From Deinococcus taeanensis (GTDB taxonomy: Bacteria; Deinococcota; Deinococci; Deinococcales; Deinococcaceae), in NCBI RefSeq assembly GCF_020229735.1, contig NZ_CP083456.1, forward strand, positions 8,001 through 72,000: a stretch of DNA of 64,000 nt, in the 5' to 3' direction. The number at the start of each line of letters is the position of its first letter. The stretch's first letter is position 1. Both the position numbers and the translations under genes were made by a program. A model generated the notes under the pieces. The model did not search any database, was not told the DNA's origin, and saw only the letters and a program-made list of their open reading frames with translations. Below are positions 17,120 through 25,774 of this stretch, one piece after another.

Positions 17120-18500
17120 ACCGATCCTGCCGCCCGCCCGGCGCGGCGTCCTGGAAGCCTTCTACGGCCCGCCCTGGTCCTGGGCGGAGCGCCACGCCAC
17201 GCTGGACTTCATGCGCGAAGAAGGGTTCGGCGCCTACCTGTACGCGCCCAAAAACGATCCCATTCACCGCAACCGCTGGCGTGAACCGTACGCGGCGGCC
17301 GAGTGGGCCCAGTTCGCCCGGCTCGCAGCGCACGCCCGGGACGCCGGCGTCGAGCTGATCTTCGGCCTGAGCGCCCTGGCGTTCGGGTACACCGACCCCA
17401 CCCACCTGGAGGCGCTGCGCGCCAAACTGCGCGCCGCGCAGGCGCAGGGCATCCGCTCGTTCGCGCTGCTGCTCGACGATCTGCCCAGCCGCTTCGAGCA
17501 CAGCGCCGACGCCCAGGCCTTCCCTGACCTGGCGCGCGCGCAGGCGTGGCTGGCCGGTGAGCTGCTGCGCGGGCTCGCGCCGGACGGTGACTTCTACTTC
17601 TGCCCGACCGAGTACCACGGCGCCGGGAACGCCGCGTACCTGTGGGCTCTGGGCGCGTCGCTCGACGCGCGCGTGCAGGTGTTCTGGACCGGACCGGCGG
17701 TGTGCAGCGCCGCCCTGAGCGCCGCGGACCTGCAGCTCGTCACCGGCGCCCTGCGCCGCCGCCCGGTCATCTGGGACAACTTCCCGGTCAACGACCTGGA
17801 CATGCAGCACGACCCGCATGTCGCGCCGCTCACCGGCCGCGCCCCGGACCTGCTGGCCGCCTCGGGCGGGTACTTCGCGGCGGCCGGCCCGCTGAGCGCC
17901 GCGAGCCGCGTGGCCCTGCGCACCACCGCCGAGTACCTGCGCGGCCCGCACGCCTACGACCCGGCCGCCGCCTTCGGGCGGGCGGCGCGGCGCGCCACCC
18001 ACAGTCCGCAGGAAGCGGCCGCGCTGACCTTCCTCGCGGACCTGGCCCGCCGCTCGCCCCTGGTGCCGCGCGAGCAGGACCTCGGGCACGCCCTGTGGCC
18101 GGCGCTCGACGCGTTCTGGGCCGCGCGCGGCGGTCCACCCGGCGCGGCCGGGCCGGACGTGCCGGGCCGGCCGGCGGCCACGGCCGTCCACCCGGACGAA
18201 GGCCCCCTGCGCGCCCTGGTGGGCCTCATGGCCGGCCACGCCGCGGCGCTCGCCGGACTTCACGATCCGGTCCTGCGCGCAGACCTCGCGCCCTGGACGG
18301 CGAAACTGGCCGGCTGGGCCCGGGTGGCCGCACAGGCCCTCGCGGTTCTTGACGGTGCGCACGGCCCCGGCGCGCTGTTCGAGGACCTCCGCGCCGTCCG
18401 GGCGAACTTCCACTGGGTGGCGGGCGACACCTTCGACACTTTCGCGCGCCGCTGCGTGTGGGCGGCCGAGGCGCACGCCACCCGCGGAGCGCCGGCGTGA
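17109..18500 (+). CDS. GH84 beta-N-acetylglucosaminidase-like enzyme
   Basis: The protein has 463 residues. It opens GVLEAFYGPPWSW and continues LYAPKNDPIHRNRWRE, which are hallmark GH84 (O-GlcNAcase/NAGidase) segments. The catalytic aspartate pair that handles substrate-assisted hydrolysis is LLLDDLPSRF, at residues 123-124. The helical bundle C-terminal part (about 310-463) follows. No signal peptide or carbohydrate-binding module is present, unlike many secreted GH84 enzymes, so it is cytoplasmic. It likely removes terminal beta-GlcNAc from imported oligosaccharides, linking the island to NagA at 25775-26938. It overlaps the MBL gene by 11 bases and the next gene by four. Confidence 0.9.
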   Translation: MPTEPILPPARRGVLEAFYGPPWSWAERHATLDFMREEGFGAYLYAPKNDPIHRNRWREPYAAAEWAQFARLAAHARDAGVELIFGLSALAFGYTDPTHLEALRAKLRAAQAQGIRSFALLLDDLPSRFEHSADAQAFPDLARAQAWLAGELLRGLAPDGDFYFCPTEYHGAGNAAYLWALGASLDARVQVFWTGPAVCSAALSAADLQLVTGALRRRPVIWDNFPVNDLDMQHDPHVAPLTGRAPDLLAASGGYFAAAGPLSAASRVALRTTAEYLRGPHAYDPAAAFGRAARRATHSPQEAAALTFLADLARRSPLVPREQDLGHALWPALDAFWAARGGPPGAAGPDVPGRPAATAVHPDEGPLRALVGLMAGHAAALAGLHDPVLRADLAPWTAKLAGWARVAAQALAVLDGAHGPGALFEDLRAVRANFHWVAGDTFDTFARRCVWAAEAHATRGAPA

Positions 18501-19816
18501 CCGGCGCCCCCACGCTGAGCGACACCGGCCGCGCGCAGGCCGAGGCGACCGTCACCGGCAACGGCAGTCCGATCGGCCTGCTCGGCTCCAGTACCGCCTA
18601 CAAGCAGGTCTGGGCGCGCGACAGCATGATCAGCAGCCTGGGCCTGATGCTGTGCACCGACCCGGCCGCGCCGCAGATCGCCCGGCAGTCGGTCCGGACG
18701 CTGGCTGCCTACCAGTCGCGCCTGGGCAACATTCCGCACAACGTGGGCTTCACCGGGATGCCCGACCCGGCGCTGATCGCGCACGGCGGCGCCCTGCACG
18801 TGGGCGAGAACGCCCCGCAGGTCGTGGTGGACACCGCCCACGCCGGCTGCATCGACAACAGCCTGTGGTTTATCCTCGGCAACGACTACATCCACCGGCA
18901 GGACGGCGACACGGACCGCCTGCGGACCGTCTGGCCGCACCTGCGGCGCGCCTACACCTGGCTGGAGTACCAGGACAGCAACGAGTGCGGTCTGCTGGAG
19001 GTGCACGAGGCGATGGACTGGGCGGACCTGTTCGCCAACCGCTACAACAGCCTGTGGCCCAACGTGCTGTGGTTCGCGGCGCAGCGCGCCATGGCGCGCG
19101 TCAGTGAGGCGCTCGGCGAGGACGGCGGCCCCTACCGCGCGCGCGCGGCGGACATCCGGTTCAAGATCAACACCCTGCTGTGGGTGGGCGCCGAGGTGGA
19201 CAAGGACATGACCTGGGTCGAGCGCCACCGCAAGGAGTGGCTCTACCCCATCCGGCTGACCACCACCGCGCTGCAGGAGCGGCCGTACTACCTGCCGTAC
19301 ATGGCCTTTCGCGCCTATGAGGACCGGTTCGACACCTTCGGGAACCTCGCCGCGGTCCTGTTCGGCGTGGCCGACGAGGCGCAGACCCACCGGATTCTCG
19401 ATTACATCGAATCGACCGGCGTGAACGAGCCCTGGCCGGTCCGGGCGATCTACCCGCCGGTGCAGCCCGGCGACAAGGACTGGCGCGAGTACTACCGCGT
19501 GCGCAACCTCAACCTGCCGCACCACTACCACAACGGCGGCGTCTGGCCGTTCATCGGCGGGTTCTACGTGGCGGCGCTCGTCCAGGCCGGCCGCCTGAAC
19601 GAAGCCGCCCGGCAGCTCGGGCGCCTCGCGCAGCTCAATCACCTGTCGCGCACGCCCGGCCTGGCGTGGGATTTCAACGAGTGGCACCACGGCCAGACCG
19701 GCCGGCCCAGCGGCTTCCGGGGGCAGAGCTGGTCGGCGGCCATGTTCGTGTATGCCCACGAATGCGTCCGGCGCGGCGAGTGCCCCGGCTACGCGCCCTC
19801 GGAAGGCTGGGCGTGA
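18497..19816 (+). CDS. (alpha/alpha)6-barrel glycosidase (amylo-alpha-1,6-glucosidase/GH63-like)
   Basis: The protein has 439 residues and starts at a GTG that overlaps the GH84 stop. Helical-barrel landmarks include KQVWARDSMISSLG, DNSLWFILGNDYI, VHEAMDWADLF, RNLNLPHHYHNGGVWP and WDFNEWHHGQTG. The spread of conserved acidic and aromatic residues matches glycogen-debranching C-domains and GH63-type glucosidases. The usual general acid would be the aspartate in MDWADL, with the base near the C-terminal FNEW. It probably removes a terminal alpha-linked hexose, glucose or mannose. It is intracellular by lack of a signal. The family is fairly sure; the linkage is not. Confidence 0.72.
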   Translation: MTGAPTLSDTGRAQAEATVTGNGSPIGLLGSSTAYKQVWARDSMISSLGLMLCTDPAAPQIARQSVRTLAAYQSRLGNIPHNVGFTGMPDPALIAHGGALHVGENAPQVVVDTAHAGCIDNSLWFILGNDYIHRQDGDTDRLRTVWPHLRRAYTWLEYQDSNECGLLEVHEAMDWADLFANRYNSLWPNVLWFAAQRAMARVSEALGEDGGPYRARAADIRFKINTLLWVGAEVDKDMTWVERHRKEWLYPIRLTTTALQERPYYLPYMAFRAYEDRFDTFGNLAAVLFGVADEAQTHRILDYIESTGVNEPWPVRAIYPPVQPGDKDWREYYRVRNLNLPHHYHNGGVWPFIGGFYVAALVQAGRLNEAARQLGRLAQLNHLSRTPGLAWDFNEWHHGQTGRPSGFRGQSWSAAMFVYAHECVRRGECPGYAPSEGWA

Positions 19817-20508
19817 GCGCCGCCCTCGCCCGGACGCTGGCCGCGCAGGCCCGGGACCTGTACGCGCGCGGCCTGACGACCTCCACCGGCGGCAACCTCA
19901 GCCACCGCGCCGGCGACGGGTTTCTCGTCAGCGGCACCAACACCGCCTTCGCCCGGCAGGTGCCGGAGGACTTCGCGCGCTGCGACGCCCAGGGCGCGGG
20001 CGTCAGCGGCCCGGCGCCGTCCAAGGAGGCCGCCTTTCACGCCGCGGTGTACCGCGCGCGGCCAGGCGTGCAGGCGGTGCTGCACCTGCACGCCGCGGCG
20101 TCGCTGACCCTGTCGTGCCTCGCGCGGCCGGACGAGCGCGGCAACGTCCTGCCGGTGCATTCGAGCTACGCCGTCACGCGCGTCGGGCGGGTGCCGCTGC
20201 TGCCGTACGACCCGCCCGGCAGCGCGGCCCTGGCGCGCGCCGTGGAACGCCACTGCCCGGACGTGAACGCGCTGCTGCTCCAGAACCACGGCGTGATCAC
20301 CTGGGGCCGCTCGCTGGACGAGGCGCGCGACATTCTGGAGGAACTCGAGCAGAACGTGGGCGTGTGGCTGGCCTCCCGCGGGCAGGCGCGCGTCCTGAGC
20401 GACGAGGAACTCCAGGCGGCCAACGCCCGCGCCGGTCACGGCGCGCCGGTCCAGGCCGGCACGCAGCGGCCCCAGCTGCTCGCGCACGTGCAGGGATGGA
20501 GCGCGTGA
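19813..20508 (+). CDS. Class II aldolase/adducin family protein (tetronate-phosphate decarboxylase candidate)
   Basis: The protein has 231 residues and starts at a GTG that overlaps the previous stop. It has TSTGGNLSHR (about residue 25), the glutamate in PSKEAAFHAAVY (about 75), zinc histidines in VLHLHAAASL (about 93) and NHGVITWG (about 160). This is the L-fuculose-phosphate aldolase fold. Because the next gene encodes an OtnK-like kinase, the best match is OtnC (3-oxo-tetronate 4-phosphate decarboxylase), which acts right after that kinase. A fuculose- or ribulose-phosphate aldolase is the alternative. Confidence 0.82.
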   Translation: MSAALARTLAAQARDLYARGLTTSTGGNLSHRAGDGFLVSGTNTAFARQVPEDFARCDAQGAGVSGPAPSKEAAFHAAVYRARPGVQAVLHLHAAASLTLSCLARPDERGNVLPVHSSYAVTRVGRVPLLPYDPPGSAALARAVERHCPDVNALLLQNHGVITWGRSLDEARDILEELEQNVGVWLASRGQARVLSDEELQAANARAGHGAPVQAGTQRPQLLAHVQGWSA

Positions 20509-21797
20509 CGCCGCGCCTCGGCGTGGTGGCCGACGACATCACCGGCGCCGGAGACATCGGGGCGCTGCTCGCCAAGCGCGGCTACGCCACGCGCATCCTC
20601 TCGGCCGACGCCGACTGGGAGGCGCTGTGCCGGCGCCTTGCCGACGAGCGGACCGACGCGCTGGTGATCGACACCGACTCGCGCTTCCTGCCGCCCGCGC
20701 AGGCCGCCGGGCGCGTGACCCGCGCCGCGCAGGCGCTGAGGCTCGCCGGGTGCGGCGCGTACTGGAAAAAAACCTGCTCGGTGTTCCGCGGAAATGTCGG
20801 CGCCGAGTTCGACGCGCTGCTAGACGCGCTCGGGGAGGGCAGCGGCGTGGCCGTCGCCGCCTTTCCGAAAAACGGCCGCACCACCCTTCACGGCCGTCAC
20901 TTTGTCCGGGGCGTGCCGCTGCCCGACACGGAATTCGCTCAGGACCCGGTGCATCCGCGCCGCGAGGCCAACCTGCTGCGGGACCTCGCGGCGCAGACGC
21001 CGCGCCCGGTCGCGGGGCTGCCCCTGGAGACCGTGCGGGCCGGGCCGGCGGCCGTGCGGGCCGCGCGGGCCCAGGTGCGCGCCGGGTACCTGCTCGCGGA
21101 CACCGAGACCCAGGCGGACCTGCAGGTGCTCGCCGAGGCGCTGGCCGGCGAACGGGTATTCCTGGGCTCCAGCGCGCTGGCGGAGGAACTGCCGTTCTTC
21201 TGGCCGCCCCCGGCGCCGTTCGACCCGCTGGCCGGCGCGCCCCGCCGGAGCGCGCGGGTGCTGCTGGTGGCCGGCTCGGTCATGCCGCAGACCCACGCGC
21301 AGATCACGCACTACGCCGCGGCCGGCGGCCCGGTGCACGCGCTGGACGTCGCGCTGGCGCTGCGCGATCCGGCCGCGGCGGGCGCGGCGCTCAGCGAGGC
21401 CGCGCGGCGCAGCCTGGACGGGCCCGGCGCCGCGCTGCTGCGCTCGCCGAACACGCCGGCGCAGGTCCGCGCCGCGCGCGCCCTCGGGGAGACGCTGGGC
21501 CTCAGCGCCGTTGCGGTCAGCCAGCGCGTGTCCGCGGTCCTGGCGCACGCGGCCGCCCAGGCGGCCCGGGCCACCGGCACGCGCAACCTCGTCGCCCTCG
21601 GCGGGGACACCTCGGCGGCGCTCACCCGCGCGCTGGGCGTCACGCACACGGTCGTGGTCCGCGAACTCGCGCCGGGGCTGCCCAGCACCTACGCGCCGGA
21701 CCAGGACCTGCTGCTGGTCCTCAAAAGCGGCTCGTTCGGCCCGCCGGACTTCCTGCAGCTCGCCGCGCGGCACCTGCGTGCGCCGGAAGGCCCATGA
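20505..21797 (+). CDS. Four-carbon acid sugar kinase family protein (OtnK-like, DUF1537)
   Basis: The protein has about 430 residues. The N-terminus has VADDITGAGDIGALL, the DUF1537 sugar-acid-binding motif. KKTCSVFRGNVGAEF (about residue 90) is the second signature. The C-terminal nucleotide-binding half includes NLVALGGDTSAALTRALG and LKSGSFG. Family members phosphorylate tetronates (threonate, erythronate, 3-oxo-tetronate) at O4. The GTG at 20505 overlaps the previous stop and is chosen over an ATG nine bases upstream. It is adjacent to the class II aldolase/decarboxylase, the usual genomic pair. This suggests that part of the glycan carbon, or an oxidised sugar, leaves through a four-carbon acid. 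Confidence 0.85.
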   Translation: MTPRLGVVADDITGAGDIGALLAKRGYATRILSADADWEALCRRLADERTDALVIDTDSRFLPPAQAAGRVTRAAQALRLAGCGAYWKKTCSVFRGNVGAEFDALLDALGEGSGVAVAAFPKNGRTTLHGRHFVRGVPLPDTEFAQDPVHPRREANLLRDLAAQTPRPVAGLPLETVRAGPAAVRAARAQVRAGYLLADTETQADLQVLAEALAGERVFLGSSALAEELPFFWPPPAPFDPLAGAPRRSARVLLVAGSVMPQTHAQITHYAAAGGPVHALDVALALRDPAAAGAALSEAARRSLDGPGAALLRSPNTPAQVRAARALGETLGLSAVAVSQRVSAVLAHAAAQAARATGTRNLVALGGDTSAALTRALGVTHTVVVRELAPGLPSTYAPDQDLLLVLKSGSFGPPDFLQLAARHLRAPEGP

Positions 21798-22690
21798 GCC
21801 TCGCGCTGTGCTTCGGCGGGGCGGTCATGGACTTCGTGCGGGGCCCCGACCAGCGCTGGCAGGCCCGGGCAGGCGGCAGCGCCTGGACGGTCGCGCGCGC
21901 CCTGAGCGCCCTCGGGCAGCCGGCCGCCTTCGCCGGCGCGCTCGGGGACGATCCGTTCGCCGCCGAGCTCGTCAGCGCGGCCGCGGCGCACGGCGTGGAC
22001 CTCCGGTACGCCGTGCGGGTCGCGGCGCCCACCGCGCTGTCGGTCGTGCACCGCAGCGACCCGGCGCACTACACCTTCTACGCGCACGGCGCGGCCGACT
22101 CGCTGTTCCCGGGCGTGGACCGGGCGGCCTGGACCGGCGCGCGCGCCGCGTACTTCGGCGGCGTCACCCTGGTGCGCGACCCGGCGCGCGCCGCCTTTCT
22201 TGACGCGGCCGCCGAGGCCCGCGCCCGCGGCCTGACGGTCGTGTACGACCCGAACTACCGCCCGCAGCACGCCGAGGCCTACCGGGCCACGTTCGCGCAC
22301 TACGCCGCCCTGGCGGACCTGATCAAGGTGTCCGGGGAGGACCTCGCGGGCCTGCTGCCGGACCTGGGCCCCGAGGCCGCCGCGGCGCACCTGCAGGCCC
22401 TGAACCCGGCCGCGACGGTGCTGCTCACGCGCGGCGCGGCCGGCGCCCGGCTGCTGGGCCCCCGCGGCCACGCTGAGCATCCCGGGTACCGCGTCACGGT
22501 GGCCGACACGGTCGGCGCGGGCGACGCCAGCATCGCCGCGCTGCTCTACTGCCACCTTCACCGGCCGGACTGGCCGCCCGCCGAACAGCTGGCCTTCGCC
22601 CTGGCCTGCGCCGCCGCCGCCTGCACCCGCCTCGGCGCGCACGCCCCCACCCTGGCCGACATTGAGGCCGTGCAGAAGGAGACCCCATGA
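21794..22690 (+). CDS. PfkB family carbohydrate kinase
   Basis: The 298-residue ribokinase-fold kinase has AGGSAWTVARALSALG near residue 32, the GG sugar-binding signature. ADTVGAGDASIAALL (about residue 240) is the anion hole with the catalytic aspartate. VYDPNYRP is typical of 2-keto-3-deoxygluconate and fructose kinases. It overlaps both neighbours by four bases. It may phosphorylate the ketose or keto-acid that the class II aldolase at 13459-14361 then splits. Confidence 0.9.
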   Translation: MSLALCFGGAVMDFVRGPDQRWQARAGGSAWTVARALSALGQPAAFAGALGDDPFAAELVSAAAAHGVDLRYAVRVAAPTALSVVHRSDPAHYTFYAHGAADSLFPGVDRAAWTGARAAYFGGVTLVRDPARAAFLDAAAEARARGLTVVYDPNYRPQHAEAYRATFAHYAALADLIKVSGEDLAGLLPDLGPEAAAAHLQALNPAATVLLTRGAAGARLLGPRGHAEHPGYRVTVADTVGAGDASIAALLYCHLHRPDWPPAEQLAFALACAAAACTRLGAHAPTLADIEAVQKETP

Positions 22691-23379
22691 CGCAGTTCCC
22701 CGCCCCCGCCCGGACCGGCACGCCGGGCCGCGCGCTGATCATTTCCGGCGGCTGGCCCGGCCACCAGCCGCAGGTGTTCGCCCGCCTGATTCAGGCCATG
22801 CTCGAAAGCGGCGGGCTGCAGGTCACGCACGCCGATACGCTCGACGTGCTCAGCGACCCCGGCGCGCTGGGTGACCTGGCGCTGATCGTACCGAACTGGA
22901 CCATGGGCCGCCTGAGCGGCGAGCAGAGCCGCCACCTGCGCGCGGCCGTGCAGGCCGGCACCGGACTGGGCGGCTTTCACGGCGGCATGGGCGACGCGTT
23001 CCGTGAGGACACGGACTACCAGTTCATGGTGGGCGGGCAGTTCGTGGCCCACCCGGGCAACGTCCGCCGCTACCGCGTGGACCTCACCCCCGTCGCTCAC
23101 CCAGTCACCGCGGGCCTGGACCCCTCGTTCGAGGTGGACAGCGAGCAGTACTACATGCACACCGACCCTACGAACACGGTGCTGGCCACGACCACCTTCG
23201 ACGGGCGGGACGCCCCGTGGACTCAGGGCGCGGTCATTCCGGCCGCCTGGGTGAGGCGTTACGGTCAGGGCCGGGTGTTCTACTCCTCGGTGGGGCACCA
23301 CCCGCCGGATTTCGGGCACCCCACCGTGGCGCAGCTGCACCGGCGCGGCCTGCTGTGGGCCGCCGGGCGGCCCGCGTGA
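22687..23379 (+). CDS. ThuA-like domain protein
   Basis: This 230-residue protein has the ThuA glutamine-amidotransferase-like fold. It starts RALIISGGWPGHQP, has GTGLGGFHGGMGDAFRE in the middle and ends with GQGRVFYSSVGHHPPDF. ThuA-type proteins act with Gfo/Idh/MocA dehydrogenases in the C3-oxidation (3-keto-glycoside) route of disaccharide breakdown. The next gene is just such a dehydrogenase. No signal peptide is seen. The reaction here is inferred from that pairing. Confidence 0.85.
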   Translation: MTQFPAPARTGTPGRALIISGGWPGHQPQVFARLIQAMLESGGLQVTHADTLDVLSDPGALGDLALIVPNWTMGRLSGEQSRHLRAAVQAGTGLGGFHGGMGDAFREDTDYQFMVGGQFVAHPGNVRRYRVDLTPVAHPVTAGLDPSFEVDSEQYYMHTDPTNTVLATTTFDGRDAPWTQGAVIPAAWVRRYGQGRVFYSSVGHHPPDFGHPTVAQLHRRGLLWAAGRPA

Positions 23380-24449
23380 CCCGGGTCGGCATTGTCGGCG
23401 CCGGCCAGATCAGCGGCATCTACCTGACCAACGCCGCCGGCGCCACACCGTTCGAGGTGGTGGCCGTGGCGGACCTGACGCCCCAGGCGGCCGAGGCGCG
23501 CGCGCAGGAGTACGGCATTCCACTCGCGCTGAGCCCCGAAGCGCTGCTGAACCACCCCGGCGTGGACGTGGTGCTGAACCTCACGGTCCCGGCGGCGCAC
23601 GCCGCGGTCAGCCGGGCGGCGCTGGAGGCCGGCAAGCACGTGTACAGCGAAAAACCCCTGGCCCTGACGCGCGACGACGGCCGGGCGCTGGTGGCGCTCG
23701 CACAGGCGCGCGGCCTGCGCCTAGGCTGCGCGCCGGACACGTTCCTCGGCGCGGGCCTGCAGACCTGCCGGCAGCTGATCGACGAGGGCGTGATCGGCCG
23801 GCCCCTGGCGGCCACGGCCTTCATGCTCAGTCACGGCGTGGAGGCCTGGCACGCCAACCCGGACTTCTTCTACCAGCCGGGCGGCGGGCCGCTGTTCGAC
23901 ATGGGGCCCTACTACCTCACGGCCCTGACCGCGCTGCTCGGCCCGGTTCGCACGGTCAGCGGGCAGGCCACCCAGGGCTTCGACGAGCGGGTCATCACGA
24001 GCGCCGCGCGGCGCGGCGAGCGCATCGCGGTGCAGACGCCCACGCACGTCTCGGCGCTGCTGGGCTTCGAGTCGGGCGCCGCGGCGACCCTGATCACCAG
24101 TTTCGACGTGTGGCACGCCGAGGTGCCCCGCATCGAGATCTACGGCAGTGAAGGCACCCTCAGCCTGCCGGACCCGAACACCTTCGGCGGGCCGGTCCGG
24201 CTGAGGCTCGCGCAGGACCGCGAGTGGCGTGAGGTGCCCACCGACCGCCCCTTCGCGCAGAACAGCCGCGGCCTGGGCCTGCACGACCTGATCGCCAGCG
24301 TGAACGAAGGCCGCGCGCCGCGCGCCAGTGGCGCCCTGGCGCTTCACGTTCTGGACGTGATGCACAGCACCCTGGACAGCGCCGCGTCAGGGCAGACGGT
24401 CCGGCTGACCACCACGGCCGAGCGGCCTGCGCCGCTAGAGGGCTCCTGA
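23376..24449 (+). CDS. Gfo/Idh/MocA family oxidoreductase
   Basis: The protein has 357 residues. A Rossmann fold at the N-terminus has VGIVGAGQISGIYL and VDVVLNLTVPAAHA. The family catalytic lysine is in GKHVYSEKPLALT (about residue 93). The C-terminal alpha/beta substrate domain includes FFYQPGGGPLFDMGPYY. It uses NAD(P) to oxidise or reduce a sugar or inositol hydroxyl. It overlaps thuA by four bases, which supports a 3-keto-glycoside step. It is intact, unlike the paralogue that follows. Confidence 0.92.
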   Translation: MTRVGIVGAGQISGIYLTNAAGATPFEVVAVADLTPQAAEARAQEYGIPLALSPEALLNHPGVDVVLNLTVPAAHAAVSRAALEAGKHVYSEKPLALTRDDGRALVALAQARGLRLGCAPDTFLGAGLQTCRQLIDEGVIGRPLAATAFMLSHGVEAWHANPDFFYQPGGGPLFDMGPYYLTALTALLGPVRTVSGQATQGFDERVITSAARRGERIAVQTPTHVSALLGFESGAAATLITSFDVWHAEVPRIEIYGSEGTLSLPDPNTFGGPVRLRLAQDREWREVPTDRPFAQNSRGLGLHDLIASVNEGRAPRASGALALHVLDVMHSTLDSAASGQTVRLTTTAERPAPLEGS

Positions 24450-24461
24450 ACCGGGGGGGCC

Positions 24462-25425
24462 GTGAGCCTGCGCTGGGGGTTCCTGGGCGCCGCCCGCCTC
24501 GGCAACGCCCTGGCGCCGGCCATGACGGCCGCCGGTCAGGCCTTTTGGGCGGTGGCGGCGCGGGACCCGGCGCCCGCGAGCTACGCCGCGAAGCACGGCT
24601 TCCGGCGGGTGCCCGCCAGCTCTGAGGACCTGCTGCTCGATCCGGACGTCGACGCGGTGTACAACGCCCTGCCCAGCGGCCTGCACTTCCTGCGGAGCGC
24701 CCGCGCCCTGGCGGCCGGCAAGCACGTGCTGTGAGAGACGCCGTTTATGCTGAGCGCCGACGAGGTGCGCGTCCTCACGCCGCTGCAGCAGGCGGCCAGC
24801 AGGGTCATCCCCGAGGGCCGTTCATGCACCGCCACCCGCAGGACGCATAGGCCCTGGCGCACCGGCAGGCCGGTGACCTGGGCGCCCTGCGCACGGCCGG
24901 TGGGGCGTCCCGGTTCACCCTCAACCGCCCGGACGACCACCGCTGGGGATGCGGCGCGCGGCGGGGGCGCGCTGTTCGACGTCGGCGGCTGTCCCGTCAG
25001 CGCCCTTCGTCTGCTGCCCGGACGTGAGCCGCGGCGGGTCAGTGCGGTGACGCACGACGCCAGCGGCACCGACGCAACCCTGGCCGGCTGGCTGGACCTC
25101 GGGGAGGGCTTCACGGCGCATTTTGACTGCAGCCTCGAAGCCAGCGGCGCCCAGGGGCTGAGTCTGGTGGGATCGGCCGCCACCCTCACGTTCGGCGCGC
25201 CGTTCAGGCCTCACCGGCCGGCCGCCACCCTCACGCTGGGCGACCGCACGCGCACCTCCGTCCCCAGCGATCCCGACCAGGTCATGGTGGAGGACTTCGC
25301 GCGCCGCGCTCGGGCCGGGCAACCTGCGCTGGGGGCTTGAGGACGCCCTGACCCAGGCGCCGGTCCTGGACGCGCTGCGCAGGAGTGCGCGCGAACGGCA
25401 GGTGGTGAGGGGCGGGGCAGCCTGA
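24462..25425 (+). pseudogene. Degraded Gfo/Idh/MocA oxidoreductase
   Basis: The remnant starts GTG with LRWGFLGAARLGNALAP and reaches GKHVL, where the codon expected for the cysteine of the GKHVLCEKP motif is TGA (24732-24734). The frame reopens with TPFMLSADEVRVL. It slips, since MHRHPQDA and RFTLNRPDDHRWG are readable in another frame with a TAG between, and then returns for GGGALFDVGG up to SDPDQVMVEDFARRA. It slips again to finish GNLRWGLEDALTQAPVLDALRRSA. That makes at least two nonsense codons and three frameshifts. It closes the operon and is plainly dead. It is not a copy of the upstream gene, but a diverged paralogue. Confidence 0.88.
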
Positions 25426-25504
25426 AGGGCTTTCCTGAAACGCCGCGCGGGGCCGGGTTAAGGCGCGCCTGCCGGGTTCGCACGTGGCGGCGCTCAGCGC
25501 CAGC

Positions 25505-25510
25505 TACCCT
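25505..25510 (+). promoter_or_regulatory. -10 box for a leaderless transcript
   Basis: TACCCT ends five bases before the ATG of the 78-residue protein. A transcript from this box would start at or next to the start codon. There is a run of G between them, but no spaced Shine-Dalgarno site. Confidence 0.4.
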
Positions 25511-25515
25511 GGGGC

Positions 25516-25752
25516 ATGAGTGACGACCGAAGCCACCTCAGCGATACCCGGCCCCTCGGCAAGTCCGTCGAGGAAATCGAGCGGGACAGTCAGAACCTCG
25601 TCAACCCGCCGGCCCGCGAGCACAGCGCCCCGGACACCGGCGTGGCCGTAGTCCCCCCGGTGAACGCCACCGGCACCTGGGCCAGTCAGACGGGGCTGGG
25701 CGCCAGCACCCCGGAAGTGCCGGCCGGCCCGCTGCCGCGCCAAGACGACTAG
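25516..25752 (+). CDS. Small acidic hypothetical protein
   Basis: The 78-residue protein has no membrane segment or signal and is rich in Asp, Glu, Pro and Ser. It includes GKSVEEIERDSQNLVNPP and a disordered-looking C-terminus ending in PLPRQDD. It is not part of the sugar operon by composition or spacing, having its own probable leaderless start. It is convergent with nagA, with 22 bases between the stops. No function is recognised. Confidence 0.6.
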   Translation: MSDDRSHLSDTRPLGKSVEEIERDSQNLVNPPAREHSAPDTGVAVVPPVNATGTWASQTGLGASTPEVPAGPLPRQDD

Positions 25753-25774
25753 GCCCCCCGGGCGGATCCGAGAC

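Noticed and set aside
24462..25425. Reading 24747-25340 as an independent gene
   Set aside because: It starts inside the Gfo/Idh catalytic motif and is continuous with the remnant upstream apart from one TGA. It is part of one pseudogene.
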